This document shows positions 7,206-13,673 of a stretch of DNA of 14,899 bases, piece by piece (positions within the stretch are counted from its first letter, which is position 1; each line of letters begins with the position of its first letter). The translations under genes and the position numbers were made by a program. The stretch comes from Ruminococcaceae bacterium UBA2656 (GTDB taxonomy: Bacteria > Bacillota > Clostridia > Oscillospirales > Acutalibacteraceae). The stretch covers positions 13,642-28,540 of the forward strand of contig DENA01000009.1 in the NCBI GenBank assembly GCA_002359465.1, in the 5' to 3' direction. The notes under the pieces are model-generated. The model was not told where the DNA came from and searched no databases. It saw only the letters and a list, made by a program, of their open reading frames with translations.

Positions 7206-8162
7206 TCAAAATTCCATCTTCAGGCTGCGCAGGAACAAATCCGAAAGCACGGTTTTCGGTTCCCTGCCCCCGTTGATCACCACGTCCACCGCATGGCAGA
7301 TCGGCAGCTCGACATGGTAGTCACAGCCAAGCTTTAAAAGCGCCGTGGTGGTTGCCACGCCCTCGGCAAGCTCGCCGTAATTCTCTCCCCTAACGAACAG
7401 TTCACCGAACCGGCGGTTGTGACTGAACTCCGAAAAGACGGTCGCTTCATAATCACCCAGATGGCTGAGACCGTAGGCTGTAATTTCGTTGCCGCCCATC
7501 GCCTGAATCAAACGCGCGATTTCCCTTGTTCCGCGGGACATTAAAGCTCCCTTCAGCGCAGTGCGGTTCAGTCCGTCCAGCATTCCGCCGGCAATGCCGA
7601 TGACATTTTTTGCCGCCGCGCCCACCTCGTTGCCGAGCAGGTCGGTGCCGTAATAGAAACGGATCAAGTCGCTTGAGAACGCTTTGACCAGATATTCCTT
7701 GATTTCCATACTGCTGCTGTCAATCACCATGCAGTTGGGAATCCCCTTTATAAAATTCTGCACATGCCCCGGGCCGACCCAAATGGCGGAGGGAACCTTC
7801 GGCGCATATTCTTCCACAATCTGCGTCAGCCGCTTACCCGTTTCAGCTTCAATCCCCTTCATGCACAGCACAATGGTTTTTCCGCCCAGGTCAAGCTCGG
7901 AAAGCTGCCGCATCAGCGCGCGGAAGCTCTGCGCCCCAATGGAGACCACCAGGATCTCCGCCGTATCAACCGTTTCGGCAAGATCGCTTGTAAGTGCAAT
8001 TTCTTTATTTAATGTAACCAGCCCATTGGTGCGCCCCTCAAGAAGCGTCTTCATCTTCTGAGAGCCCATGCGCCCATAGAGGGTGATGTGATGATTCAAT
8101 CTGTCGAGATACCATGCTAAGAAGCTGCCCCATCTTCCGCAGCCGATGACCGATATATTCAT
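7206..8162 (-). CDS. gpsA: NAD(P)H-dependent glycerol-3-phosphate dehydrogenase (GpsA-like)
   Basis: A 318-residue protein of normal GpsA length. It starts with the dinucleotide-binding motif GCGRWG (7-12). The C-terminal domain carries the family pattern GNEVGAAAKNVIGIAGGMLDGL with the presumed catalytic Lys near residue 185, then SRGTREIARL, LGDYEAT with a conserved Asp near 236, and NRRFGE. GpsA reduces dihydroxyacetone phosphate to sn-glycerol 3-phosphate, the backbone of phospholipids, in the cytoplasm. Divergent points are GPGHVQNF where GpsA proteins usually have SGPSFA, and SHLGDYEATVFSEFSHNRR where GLGDL..TC is common. The product is therefore a divergent branch, and a related dehydrogenase role cannot be excluded. 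The ATG at 8162 follows an AAGGAGG site and an extended -10 promoter. Confidence 0.88.
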   Translation of the reverse strand: MNISVIGCGRWGSFLAWYLDRLNHHITLYGRMGSQKMKTLLEGRTNGLVTLNKEIALTSDLAETVDTAEILVVSIGAQSFRALMRQLSELDLGGKTIVLCMKGIEAETGKRLTQIVEEYAPKVPSAIWVGPGHVQNFIKGIPNCMVIDSSSMEIKEYLVKAFSSDLIRFYYGTDLLGNEVGAAAKNVIGIAGGMLDGLNRTALKGALMSRGTREIARLIQAMGGNEITAYGLSHLGDYEATVFSEFSHNRRFGELFVRGENYGELAEGVATTTALLKLGCDYHVELPICHAVDVVINGGREPKTVLSDLFLRSLKMEF

Positions 8163-8183
8163 TCCCGCGCCTCCTTTTTCTTC

Positions 8184-8192
8184 ATTATATCA
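8184..8192 (-). promoter_or_regulatory. Extended -10 promoter of gpsA
   Basis: On the minus strand TGATATAAT gives a perfect TATAAT (8184-8189) with the TG of an extended -10. No good -35 is seen 17 bases upstream, which extended -10 promoters can tolerate. The predicted start near 8177 leaves a leader of only about 15 bases that just holds the AAGGAGG site. Confidence 0.55.
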
Positions 8193-8208
8193 TATTGCCC
8201 ACTTTTTT

Positions 8209-8234
8209 ACAGTAATTCCACTTGGAATTGCTGT
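8209..8234. other. Stem-loop between gpsA and the sensor kinase gene
   Basis: Arms 8209-8219 and 8224-8234 pair over 11 positions (one G-U) around a 4-base loop. It lies upstream of the gpsA -10 and about 100 bases past the sensor kinase stop on the minus strand. No T run follows on either strand. It could be the end of the kinase transcript or a protein site; no role can be assigned. Confidence 0.4.
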
Positions 8235-8240
8235 ACAGAA

Positions 8241-8277
8241 TGTATTTCTCCCCCGCCGACGGCGGGGGAGAAATACA
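8241..8277. repeat. 37-bp perfect palindrome (repeat copy 3)
   Basis: Seventeen perfect base pairs (8241-8257 with 8261-8277) and a 3-base loop, 54 bases after the sensor kinase stop on the minus strand. It shares TGTATTTCTCCCCCGC and its complement with copy 2 but differs in loop and flanks. No T run follows on the minus strand. Confidence 0.75.
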
Positions 8278-8331
8278 AAACAGCTCTATAACCTGACGGG
8301 AAATGCTATAAGGAAGAAAGCAGATGCAAAA

Positions 8332-9765
8332 TCATAGGATATCCAATTCAAACCAGAACACGCTTCCGCTGCCCTCCTGGCTTTGCACGCCATAGGCGCC
8401 GCCGTGCATGTTAAGAATGGACTTTACGATGGAAAGGCCGAGCCCGGTGCCGATCTGCGCACGCTTGTGCTCCTTGTCAACCTTATAGTAGCGATCCCAG
8501 ATATCATTGATCTTGTCCTGCGGAATGCCTTCACCGGTGTCACGAACGGAAATTTTCACCCTTCCGTCCCGTACAAGCTGTGTGATTTCAACGATTTTAT
8601 CCTTACCGGTATAAGTGATGGCATTGTTTACCAGATTGTAGACAACCTGTGAGATTTTCAGTTCGTCGGCGTTCACCATGACATCCTCTCCGGCATGAAA
8701 GGAAATATTGTAATCCGTCAGCTTGGAATAGCGCTGCAGAATCGTGCGGATACTTTCCGTCAGGTTAAAGTCCTCCCGGCTGAGCGGCTGTGTGCCGGAC
8801 TGCAGCTTGGAAATATCCAGTACGTCGTTGACAAGGGTAGTCAGGCGCGTGGCCTCGTCGATAATAATCTGCACATTTTCCGGGGTGTTTTCCCCCGGCA
8901 GGTCGCGCATAACCTCGCTGTACCCGGCGATCATCGTCAGCGGCGTGCGCAGGTCGTGGGAAATATTCGCAATTAAGTCCCGGCGCAGCGCCTCCGTTTT
9001 GGACAGCTCTTTCGCCGCGTAGTTCAGGGTCCGGCCAAGCTCTGAAATTTCTTTGTATCCGGTCTCGTCAAAGGAAACGTTATATTTTCCGTTACCCAGC
9101 ATCTTGGCGGCCGCATTGATTTTAATGATCGGGGTAGAAATTTTTTTAGAAAGAAACAGCGCGAGCAATAACGACAGTACCAGCATGACAATGGTAATGC
9201 AGACAAGCTGAACACGCAGGGTGTTCACAGTGGAATCAATCGGGGAAATGGTGGAGTTCAGCAGCACCATTTGTGAGGCCCCGTCTTTTTTGACCACAAT
9301 CTGCGCATAAATAATACTTTCCATGTGCGGCGGCTGGAGTGATCTGCGCTGAACCGAATCCGTTGTAAAATCACGCGGCAGTTTTTCAAAGTACGTACCG
9401 CCCTGCGCTTTTGTCACGGCATATACCTGTGCAAGGCTAAAAACACTTAAACGGCTGATCACGCTGTTCGGCAAAGAATCTTCCTTATAATAAGTCATTC
9501 CGCTCTGATCGGTGACGGTAATGCACATCTGGTTGCTTTGGGAAATATTCTGCACCATCTCGGACAAACCATCGGAATCGATGTTCTTTGTAATCGTCTG
9601 TGCCGATGTCTTAATTTCACGGGTTTTAATGGCTTTATAGAAGCTGTTCAGAAAGACCACCTGAAACACCCACAGCAGAATTAAAATAATTGCTGTAAAA
9701 ACGGCGAAATAGGCAAAAATACGCCACTTGATACCGATGCGTTTAAAGTGTTCTTTCAACTTCAA
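8332..9765 (-). CDS. Membrane sensor histidine kinase
   Basis: A 477-residue kinase with standard layout: membrane helix 1 (about 15-37), an external sensor region of about 150 residues, membrane helix 2 (about 183-207), a HAMP linker (KKISTPIIKINAAAKMLG), the dimerisation/phosphoacceptor motif ISHDLRTPL with H270, N-box NLVNNAITY, G1 DTGEGIP (from about 409) and G2 GTGLGLS (about 437-443). It should autophosphorylate and pass phosphate to the response regulator encoded just upstream. The start is TTG at 9765, overlapping the regulator gene by 23 bases with a GGGGTGGG ribosome site; no ATG is available before membrane helix 1. The signal is unknown; the vanW neighbour hints at the cell envelope. 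Confidence 0.92.
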   Translation of the reverse strand: MKLKEHFKRIGIKWRIFAYFAVFTAIILILLWVFQVVFLNSFYKAIKTREIKTSAQTITKNIDSDGLSEMVQNISQSNQMCITVTDQSGMTYYKEDSLPNSVISRLSVFSLAQVYAVTKAQGGTYFEKLPRDFTTDSVQRRSLQPPHMESIIYAQIVVKKDGASQMVLLNSTISPIDSTVNTLRVQLVCITIVMLVLSLLLALFLSKKISTPIIKINAAAKMLGNGKYNVSFDETGYKEISELGRTLNYAAKELSKTEALRRDLIANISHDLRTPLTMIAGYSEVMRDLPGENTPENVQIIIDEATRLTTLVNDVLDISKLQSGTQPLSREDFNLTESIRTILQRYSKLTDYNISFHAGEDVMVNADELKISQVVYNLVNNAITYTGKDKIVEITQLVRDGRVKISVRDTGEGIPQDKINDIWDRYYKVDKEHKRAQIGTGLGLSIVKSILNMHGGAYGVQSQEGSGSVFWFELDIL

Positions 9766-10435
9766 AGCGGTATCCCACCCCTCTTAGCGTAACGATGAAT
9801 TTGCTGTAATCCCTCAGGCTGCGGCGCAGGAGCTTAATGTGCGTATCCAGCGTGCGGTCGTCGCCGTAAAAATCATAGCCCCACACGTTCGTAATCAGTT
9901 TTTCTCTCGTCAGCGCGATATTTTTATTGTTCACAAGATAAAAAAGCAGGTCATATTCTTTGGGAGAAAGGTCAACCTTTTCCCCATCCACCGTCACAAT
10001 GCGTCCGGTAAAGTCAATGGTCAGGCCCTCAAACCGCTGAACATCCTTCTGCGCCTCTCCGCTGTCCGGACTGGAGCGCTTGACGATCGCGTGAATACGC
10101 AGCATCAGTTCTTTCGGGGAAAACGGCTTGACAACATAATCATCAATGCCCAGCTCAAATCCGTGTATTTTGTCGTATTCCTCACCGCGCGCGCTGAGCA
10201 TCACAACAGGCGTGGAGGTATATTTGCGGATTTCCCGCACGGCGGAAAATCCGTCCAGCTCCGGCATCATGACATCCATCAGGATAATATCGAAATCATT
10301 GGGGTGGCTGCGGCAAATGGTGATCGCCTCCATGCCGTCGCCGGCCTCGGTGACCGTATGTCCCTCGAACATGGCATATTTTTTAATCAGTTCCCTTATC
10401 TTCTCTTCATCATCCACAACCAAAATATGATACAA
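9743..10435 (-). CDS. OmpR-family response regulator
   Basis: Receiver domain then a winged-helix DNA-binding domain. From the chosen TTG start at 10435 the protein begins YHILVVDDEEK; the phosphoacceptor Asp in ILMDVMMPELDG is then residue 54, with the conserved Lys in VVKPFSPKE about 50 residues later. The C-terminal part (LSPKEYDLLFYL to TLRGVGYRFE) is a full OmpR/PhoB DNA-binding domain. A longer frame with ATG at 10492 exists, but it has no ribosome site, would add 19 residues before the receiver and would contain the promoter -10 (10475-10480). The TTG has a GGGGG site 8 bases before it. The gene overlaps its cognate kinase by 23 bases and is divergent from vanW. Targets are unknown. 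Confidence 0.9.
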   Translation of the reverse strand: MYHILVVDDEEKIRELIKKYAMFEGHTVTEAGDGMEAITICRSHPNDFDIILMDVMMPELDGFSAVREIRKYTSTPVVMLSARGEEYDKIHGFELGIDDYVVKPFSPKELMLRIHAIVKRSSPDSGEAQKDVQRFEGLTIDFTGRIVTVDGEKVDLSPKEYDLLFYLVNNKNIALTREKLITNVWGYDFYGDDRTLDTHIKLLRRSLRDYSKFIVTLRGVGYRFEVERTL

Positions 10436-10474
10436 ACTGTCCGCCCCCGTTACTGTTATTTTATCGGATTTATC

Positions 10475-10580
10475 ATTATAATAGGACACCATTGTGAAGG
10501 CTCTGTGACGATTCTGCGATCATTGTATCACAGATCATGCTTGCAGGAACAGTGTGTTTATGCAATAATAAAACTATAAT
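10475..10580. promoter_or_regulatory. Divergent promoter region of the two-component pair and vanW
   Basis: TATAAT boxes lie at 10475-10480 (minus, for the regulator) and 10575-10580 (plus, for vanW), 94 bases apart. Neither has a recognisable -35 at 16-18 bases. Midway are two GATCAT hexamers in direct repeat (10518-10523 and 10533-10538, 15 bases apart) and an inverted pair CTGTGA (10503-10508)/TCACAG (10528-10533). This layout suggests activator-dependent promoters, the activator possibly being the adjacent regulator. Confidence 0.5.
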
Positions 10581-10598
10581 TTGTGATGAGGTGTGAAA

Positions 10599-11465
10599 AT
10601 GAAAAAAGCATACGCACCCGTAAATCAATTATTCCCCCAAAAACGCACACGTCTGCGCTTATTTTGCGGCGTGAAATATTTCACCCTTAAAAGGTATTTA
10701 AAATGGATGCTGACGGCCGGGCAATTTGCCCGCACGTTCAGCCGCACCCCACTGCCCTATGTCTGCTTTACCCACACCACCCCGCTGCTGCGCAGCCTGA
10801 AAGACGTGGACATGCAGCTACAGTATAATAAGATTGCCAATCTGAAGCTTGCCATAAAAAATCTAAACGGCATTTTAATCCGCCCGGGCGAAACATTTTC
10901 TTACTGGAAGGCAATTGGAAAACCGACGCGCCACAAGGGATATCTTGAAGGGATGGTGCTGTTCTGCGGTACGGTAGGGCAGGGGATTGGCGGCGGGCTG
11001 TGCCAGCTCTCCAACCTGATCTACTGGATGACGCTGCACACCGGACTGACCGTCACAGAGCGCTACCGCCACAGCTACGACGTCTTTCCGGATTCAAACC
11101 GCACACAGCCGTTTGGCAGCGGTGCGACCTGTTTTTATAATTACAGGGATCTTATGATCAAAAATGAGACTTCTTCCACTTTTCAGCTTTGCCTGCGGGT
11201 AACGGATACCGATCTGGAAGGGCAGTGGCGTTCTTCCGCAAAACCGTATTGCACCTATGAGGTATATGAAAAGAAACATCATATTACACACGAATACTGG
11301 GGAGGCTACACCCGCAACAACGTGCTGTACCGAAAATCAATCCGTCCGGACGGAACCGTCATACTGGACGAATTTGTTTCGGGAAACCACGCCGTCATGA
11401 TGTACATACCATTTCTGGAAGCCGGAGAAGATCAACAAACAAAAGAAGCCGCGGCAGACGAATGA
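10599..11465 (+). CDS. VanW-family protein
   Basis: A 288-residue protein with an N-terminal helical part (about 1-95) and a complete VanW domain: RPGETFSYWKAIGKP, GGGLCQLSNLIYWMTLHT, then ERYRHSYDVFPDSNRTQPFGSGATCFYNYRDL. The family is named after a gene in VanB-type vancomycin-resistance clusters, but it is widespread in Clostridia outside them and its biochemical role is not established. No signal peptide or clear membrane segment is visible. The ATG at 10599 follows GAGG by 7 bases and is preferred over GTG at 10593, which overlaps that site. It stands alone, divergent from a two-component pair, and no vanH, ligase or vanX gene is in the window, so it does not indicate vancomycin resistance. 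Its last codons form part of the terminator stem at 11443-11483. Confidence 0.88.
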   Translation: MKKAYAPVNQLFPQKRTRLRLFCGVKYFTLKRYLKWMLTAGQFARTFSRTPLPYVCFTHTTPLLRSLKDVDMQLQYNKIANLKLAIKNLNGILIRPGETFSYWKAIGKPTRHKGYLEGMVLFCGTVGQGIGGGLCQLSNLIYWMTLHTGLTVTERYRHSYDVFPDSNRTQPFGSGATCFYNYRDLMIKNETSSTFQLCLRVTDTDLEGQWRSSAKPYCTYEVYEKKHHITHEYWGGYTRNNVLYRKSIRPDGTVILDEFVSGNHAVMMYIPFLEAGEDQQTKEAAADE

Positions 11466-11483
11466 AATCTGCCGCAGCTTCTT
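11443..11483 (-). terminator. Terminator of cysK, overlapping the end of vanW
   Basis: A 16-position stem with one mismatch (AAGAAGC and GCGGCAGA paired with TCTGCCGC and GCTTCTT) around a 9-base loop that contains the vanW stop codon. On the minus strand it starts 31 bases after the cysK stop and is followed by TTTGTTTGTTG, a good T-rich tail; the plus side has only a short CTT then A-rich DNA. It mainly ends cysK and may also stop vanW. Confidence 0.75.
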
Positions 11484-11514
11484 AAAATATATAACGGATG
11501 CTTGGAGGTATGAA

Positions 11515-12444
11515 TCAGTCAAAAACGCCGGTGGAAAGATAACGTTCGCCGGTATCCGGCAGAAGCGCCACAATCAGCTTGCCCTTGTTTTCAGGACGTT
11601 TTGCTAGCTGGCTTGCCGCGAAAACAGCCGCGCCCGAGGAAATGCCGACGAGCAGCCCTTCGCTGGAGGCAAGGCCCTTGGTCGCTGCAAATGCGTCTTC
11701 GTTGGCAACGGTGATTACTTCATCCAGAATATCCGTGTTCAGAATATCGGGAACAAATCCCGCGCCAATGCCCTGGATTTTATGCGGGCCGGATTTTCCT
11801 TCGGTAATAACCGGCGAGGAAGCAGGCTCCACGCCGACGACCTTCACGTCAGGGTTCTGGGATTTCAAGTATTCTCCAACACCGGTAATGGTGCCGCCCG
11901 TACCGATGCCGGCGACAAAGATATCGACTTTTCCGTCGGTGTCGCGCCAGATTTCAGGACCGGTTGTCGCGCGGTGCATCGCCGGGTTCGCCGGGTTCAC
12001 AAACTGGCCGGGAATATAGGAATTCGGAATCTCCTTGGCAAGCTCATCCGCTTTTGCAATCGCGCCCTTCATACCCTTGGCGCCCTCGGTCAGGACAAGC
12101 TCGGCCCCCAGCGCAGCGACAAGCCTGCGGCGCTCAACGCTCATGGTTTCCGGCATGGTAAGAATCAGGCGGTATCCCTTTGCCGCCGCAACAAAAGCGA
12201 GGCCCACGCCGGTGTTGCCGCTTGTCGGCTCAATCAGAGTGGTATCTTTATTAATGAGGCCTTTATCCTCCGCATCCTTGATCAGCGCATATCCGACCCT
12301 GTCCTTGACAGAAGAAAGCGGATTAAAATATTCCAGCTTCGCCGCAACCGTAGCTCCGAGACTTTGTGCTTTTTCATAGTTCGTCAGTTCCAAAAGCGGG
12401 GTATTTCCGATCAGTTCCGTTAAATTCTTGGCAATAGACATCAT
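11515..12444 (-). CDS. cysK: Cysteine synthase A (O-acetylserine sulfhydrylase)
   Basis: A 309-residue PLP enzyme of normal CysK length. The PLP lysine is in SSVKDR (K47), the substrate loop is PTSGNTG (73-79), the phosphate-binding GTGGTITG follows near residue 180, and the C-terminus has [11 protein letters not shown]. It makes cysteine from O-acetylserine and sulfide in the cytoplasm, the last step of sulfur assimilation. CysK proteins can also bind other proteins in the active site, such as serine acetyltransferase and, in Bacillus and Staphylococcus, the Rrf2 regulator CymR. Two Rrf2 genes are divergent from this gene, which makes that second role worth considering. An AAGGAG site precedes ATGATG; the second ATG (12441) is an equally good start. 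No cysE is in view. Confidence 0.96.
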   Translation of the reverse strand: MMSIAKNLTELIGNTPLLELTNYEKAQSLGATVAAKLEYFNPLSSVKDRVGYALIKDAEDKGLINKDTTLIEPTSGNTGVGLAFVAAAKGYRLILTMPETMSVERRRLVAALGAELVLTEGAKGMKGAIAKADELAKEIPNSYIPGQFVNPANPAMHRATTGPEIWRDTDGKVDIFVAGIGTGGTITGVGEYLKSQNPDVKVVGVEPASSPVITEGKSGPHKIQGIGAGFVPDILNTDILDEVITVANEDAFAATKGLASSEGLLVGISSGAAVFAASQLAKRPENKGKLIVALLPDTGERYLSTGVFD

Positions 12445-12471
12445 GATCTCTCCTTATGATATAATATTGAT

Positions 12472-12500
12472 AGTATAGTATTTTTTTGGGGCATAAACAA
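12472..12500 (-). promoter_or_regulatory. Promoter of cysK
   Basis: On the minus strand TTGTTT (12495-12500) and TATACT (12472-12477) are 17 bases apart; the spacer holds a run of seven A. The predicted leader is only about 20 bases, leaving no room for a T-box or other riboswitch, so control should be at initiation. An ATAGTAT motif (12470-12476) overlaps the -10. Confidence 0.6.
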
Positions 12501-12725
12501 TATATGGTAAGCTGCAACAATAAATATTGCGCCCCGCTTTGAGATAAAACAGCCGGTTCACCAATATTCCCCCAATCATTATAAAACATATCTATTTAGT
12601 AATGTATTTGATGATAGTATAGACCATATATATGATAATGTCAATAGGAAAAGTAATATTTTTATTGCAAGAATTATAAAAACATAGTATGATAAAAAGG
12701 AATTACGACGATAAGGAGTAACCCT
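12501..12725 (+). promoter_or_regulatory. Upstream region of the Rrf2 pair with two candidate promoters
   Basis: No gene is seen. Promoter-like pairs on the plus strand are TTGATG (12608-12613) with TATGAT (12631-12636) and TTGCAA (12665-12670) with TATGAT (12688-12693), both with 17-base spacers. The second is the better placed, with AAGGAG at 12713-12718 following. Copies of ATAGTAT at 12614-12620 and 12684-12690 fall inside these promoters. A GC-ended imperfect inverted repeat (about 12487-12536) lies upstream. Confidence 0.5.
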
Positions 12726-13175
12726 ATGAAACTTTCTACAAAAAGCCGCTATGCGTTGGAAGGAATGCTGTATCTGGCGGTTTTCGGCAGTGAAAAGCTG
12801 CTCAGCATAAAAGAACTGTCCGCGGGAATTAACGTTTCGGCAGCCTATATGGAACAAATCTTTTTCAGCTTGAAAAAATCCGGGCTGGTATCGACCGTTC
12901 GCGGCGCCAAGGGCGGTTTTATTCTGAATTTGGACGAGCAGGACATTACCGTCGGCAAGATTATCCGCGCAATCGAAGGCAACCTGGTTCCGGTTGAATG
13001 CGTAACCAGCCTTTCCGCGTGCAAAAGTAAAGTCCGGTCAAGCTGTGTGAGCCGAAACGTATGGGTGCGGATTTCCTCGGCAATATCCGACACTGCCGAC
13101 AAACTGACCCTGCGGGAACTGAAGAACAAATTTATTGCGGAAAACGGAGGCGAAATTCATGAAGATCTCCACTAA
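12726..13175 (+). CDS. Rrf2-family regulator with IscR-like cysteines
   Basis: A 149-residue protein of usual Rrf2 length. The N-terminal winged helix (LSTKSRYALEGMLYLA, ISAAYMEQIFFSLKKSGL-type recognition region, RGAKGGFIL wing) is typical of IscR/CymR/NsrR proteins. Three Cys follow at C92, C99 and C107 (spacing x6, x7), close to E. coli IscR C92, C98 and C104, and before the RNVW motif common in this family. It may therefore bind an Fe-S cluster and sense iron, oxygen or sulfur status. The ATG at 12726 follows AAGGAG by 7 bases. It is divergent from cysK, and its last 17 bases overlap a second Rrf2 gene, so the two are co-translated. A CymR-like role in cysteine control is inferred. Confidence 0.9.
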   Translation: MKLSTKSRYALEGMLYLAVFGSEKLLSIKELSAGINVSAAYMEQIFFSLKKSGLVSTVRGAKGGFILNLDEQDITVGKIIRAIEGNLVPVECVTSLSACKSKVRSSCVSRNVWVRISSAISDTADKLTLRELKNKFIAENGGEIHEDLH

Positions 13176-13590
13176 GGGAAGATATGGGCTGCGCGCCCTG
13201 ATTGACCTTGCCATGAATAGCGGGGACGGATGCGCCTCCCTCTCCAGCATTTCCCAGCGGCAGGATTTGTCCCTCAATTACCTTGAAAGTATTTTCGCGT
13301 CTTTAAAGCGGGCGGGCATCGTCATTGGAATCGCCGGCGCACAGGGCGGCTATGTTCTTGCCAGGCCGGCAAACGAAATTACCCTTCAGAACATTATGAC
13401 CGTGCTGGAAGGCGACATGTCCGTTTACGACAATCTCGGCGAAAAGACAAAAATACGGAGCTTTTTGAACCGGAATGTCTGGGATGTGATTGACCGCAGT
13501 GTAGACGCTGTCCTGACCGGCACTACACTGGAGGATGTGCTGAAAGACATAGAAGCACAGCAGGTATCCGTGGACTGCTCCGGCCTGTAA
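13159..13590 (+). CDS. Second Rrf2-family regulator, lacking cluster cysteines
   Basis: A 143-residue paralogue of the preceding protein. The winged helix is conserved (ISTKGRYGLRALIDLA, DLSLNYLESIFASLKRAGIV, GAQGGYVLARP), as is the RNVWDVIDRSVD helix. In place of the three-Cys loop it has a shorter stretch (GDMSVYDNLGEKTKIRSFLNR) without Cys; the only Cys are near residue 25 and four residues from the C-terminus. It should not hold an IscR-type cluster, and resembles CymR in sensing by other means, such as protein binding. The ATG at 13159 has ACGGAGG 8 bases upstream, so the in-frame ATG at 13135 is rejected. It overlaps the first Rrf2 gene by 17 bases. The two may form homodimers or a heterodimer. 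Confidence 0.9.
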   Translation: MKISTKGRYGLRALIDLAMNSGDGCASLSSISQRQDLSLNYLESIFASLKRAGIVIGIAGAQGGYVLARPANEITLQNIMTVLEGDMSVYDNLGEKTKIRSFLNRNVWDVIDRSVDAVLTGTTLEDVLKDIEAQQVSVDCSGL

Positions 13591-13597
13591 AACAGCA

Positions 13598-13647
13598 AAG
13601 AAGGACCGCCTGTTGAGCCGAATTCGGTTCAACAGGCGGTCCTTCTT
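13598..13647. terminator. Bidirectional terminator between the Rrf2 pair and the ABC importer
   Basis: Nineteen perfect pairs (13598-13616 with 13629-13647), then a G-U pair and three more pairs around an AATT loop. Plus-strand tail ATTTTCTGTT, minus-strand tail TGCTGTTTTA. It lies 8 bases after the Rrf2 stop and 26 bases after the convergent ATPase stop, serving both. Confidence 0.85.
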
Positions 13648-13673
13648 ATTTTCTGTTGTATTTACGTAAAAAG

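Noticed and set aside
6074..8277. The three palindromes as CRISPR repeats
   Set aside because: They are about 1.1 kb apart with genes between them, not regularly spaced by short spacers, and no cas gene is present.
9839..10579. 246-codon ORF on the plus strand opposite the response regulator gene
   Set aside because: It mirrors a gene with a complete conserved domain set, has no ribosome site and no recognisable motif; a shadow of GC-biased codon use.
10599..11465. Part of a vancomycin-resistance cluster
   Set aside because: Only a vanW-like gene and a generic two-component pair are present; no vanH, ligase, vanX or vanY gene is seen and vanW homologues are common without resistance.
12445..12500. 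T-box or other riboswitch controlling cysK
   Set aside because: The best promoter leaves a leader of about 20 bases, too short for any such RNA.
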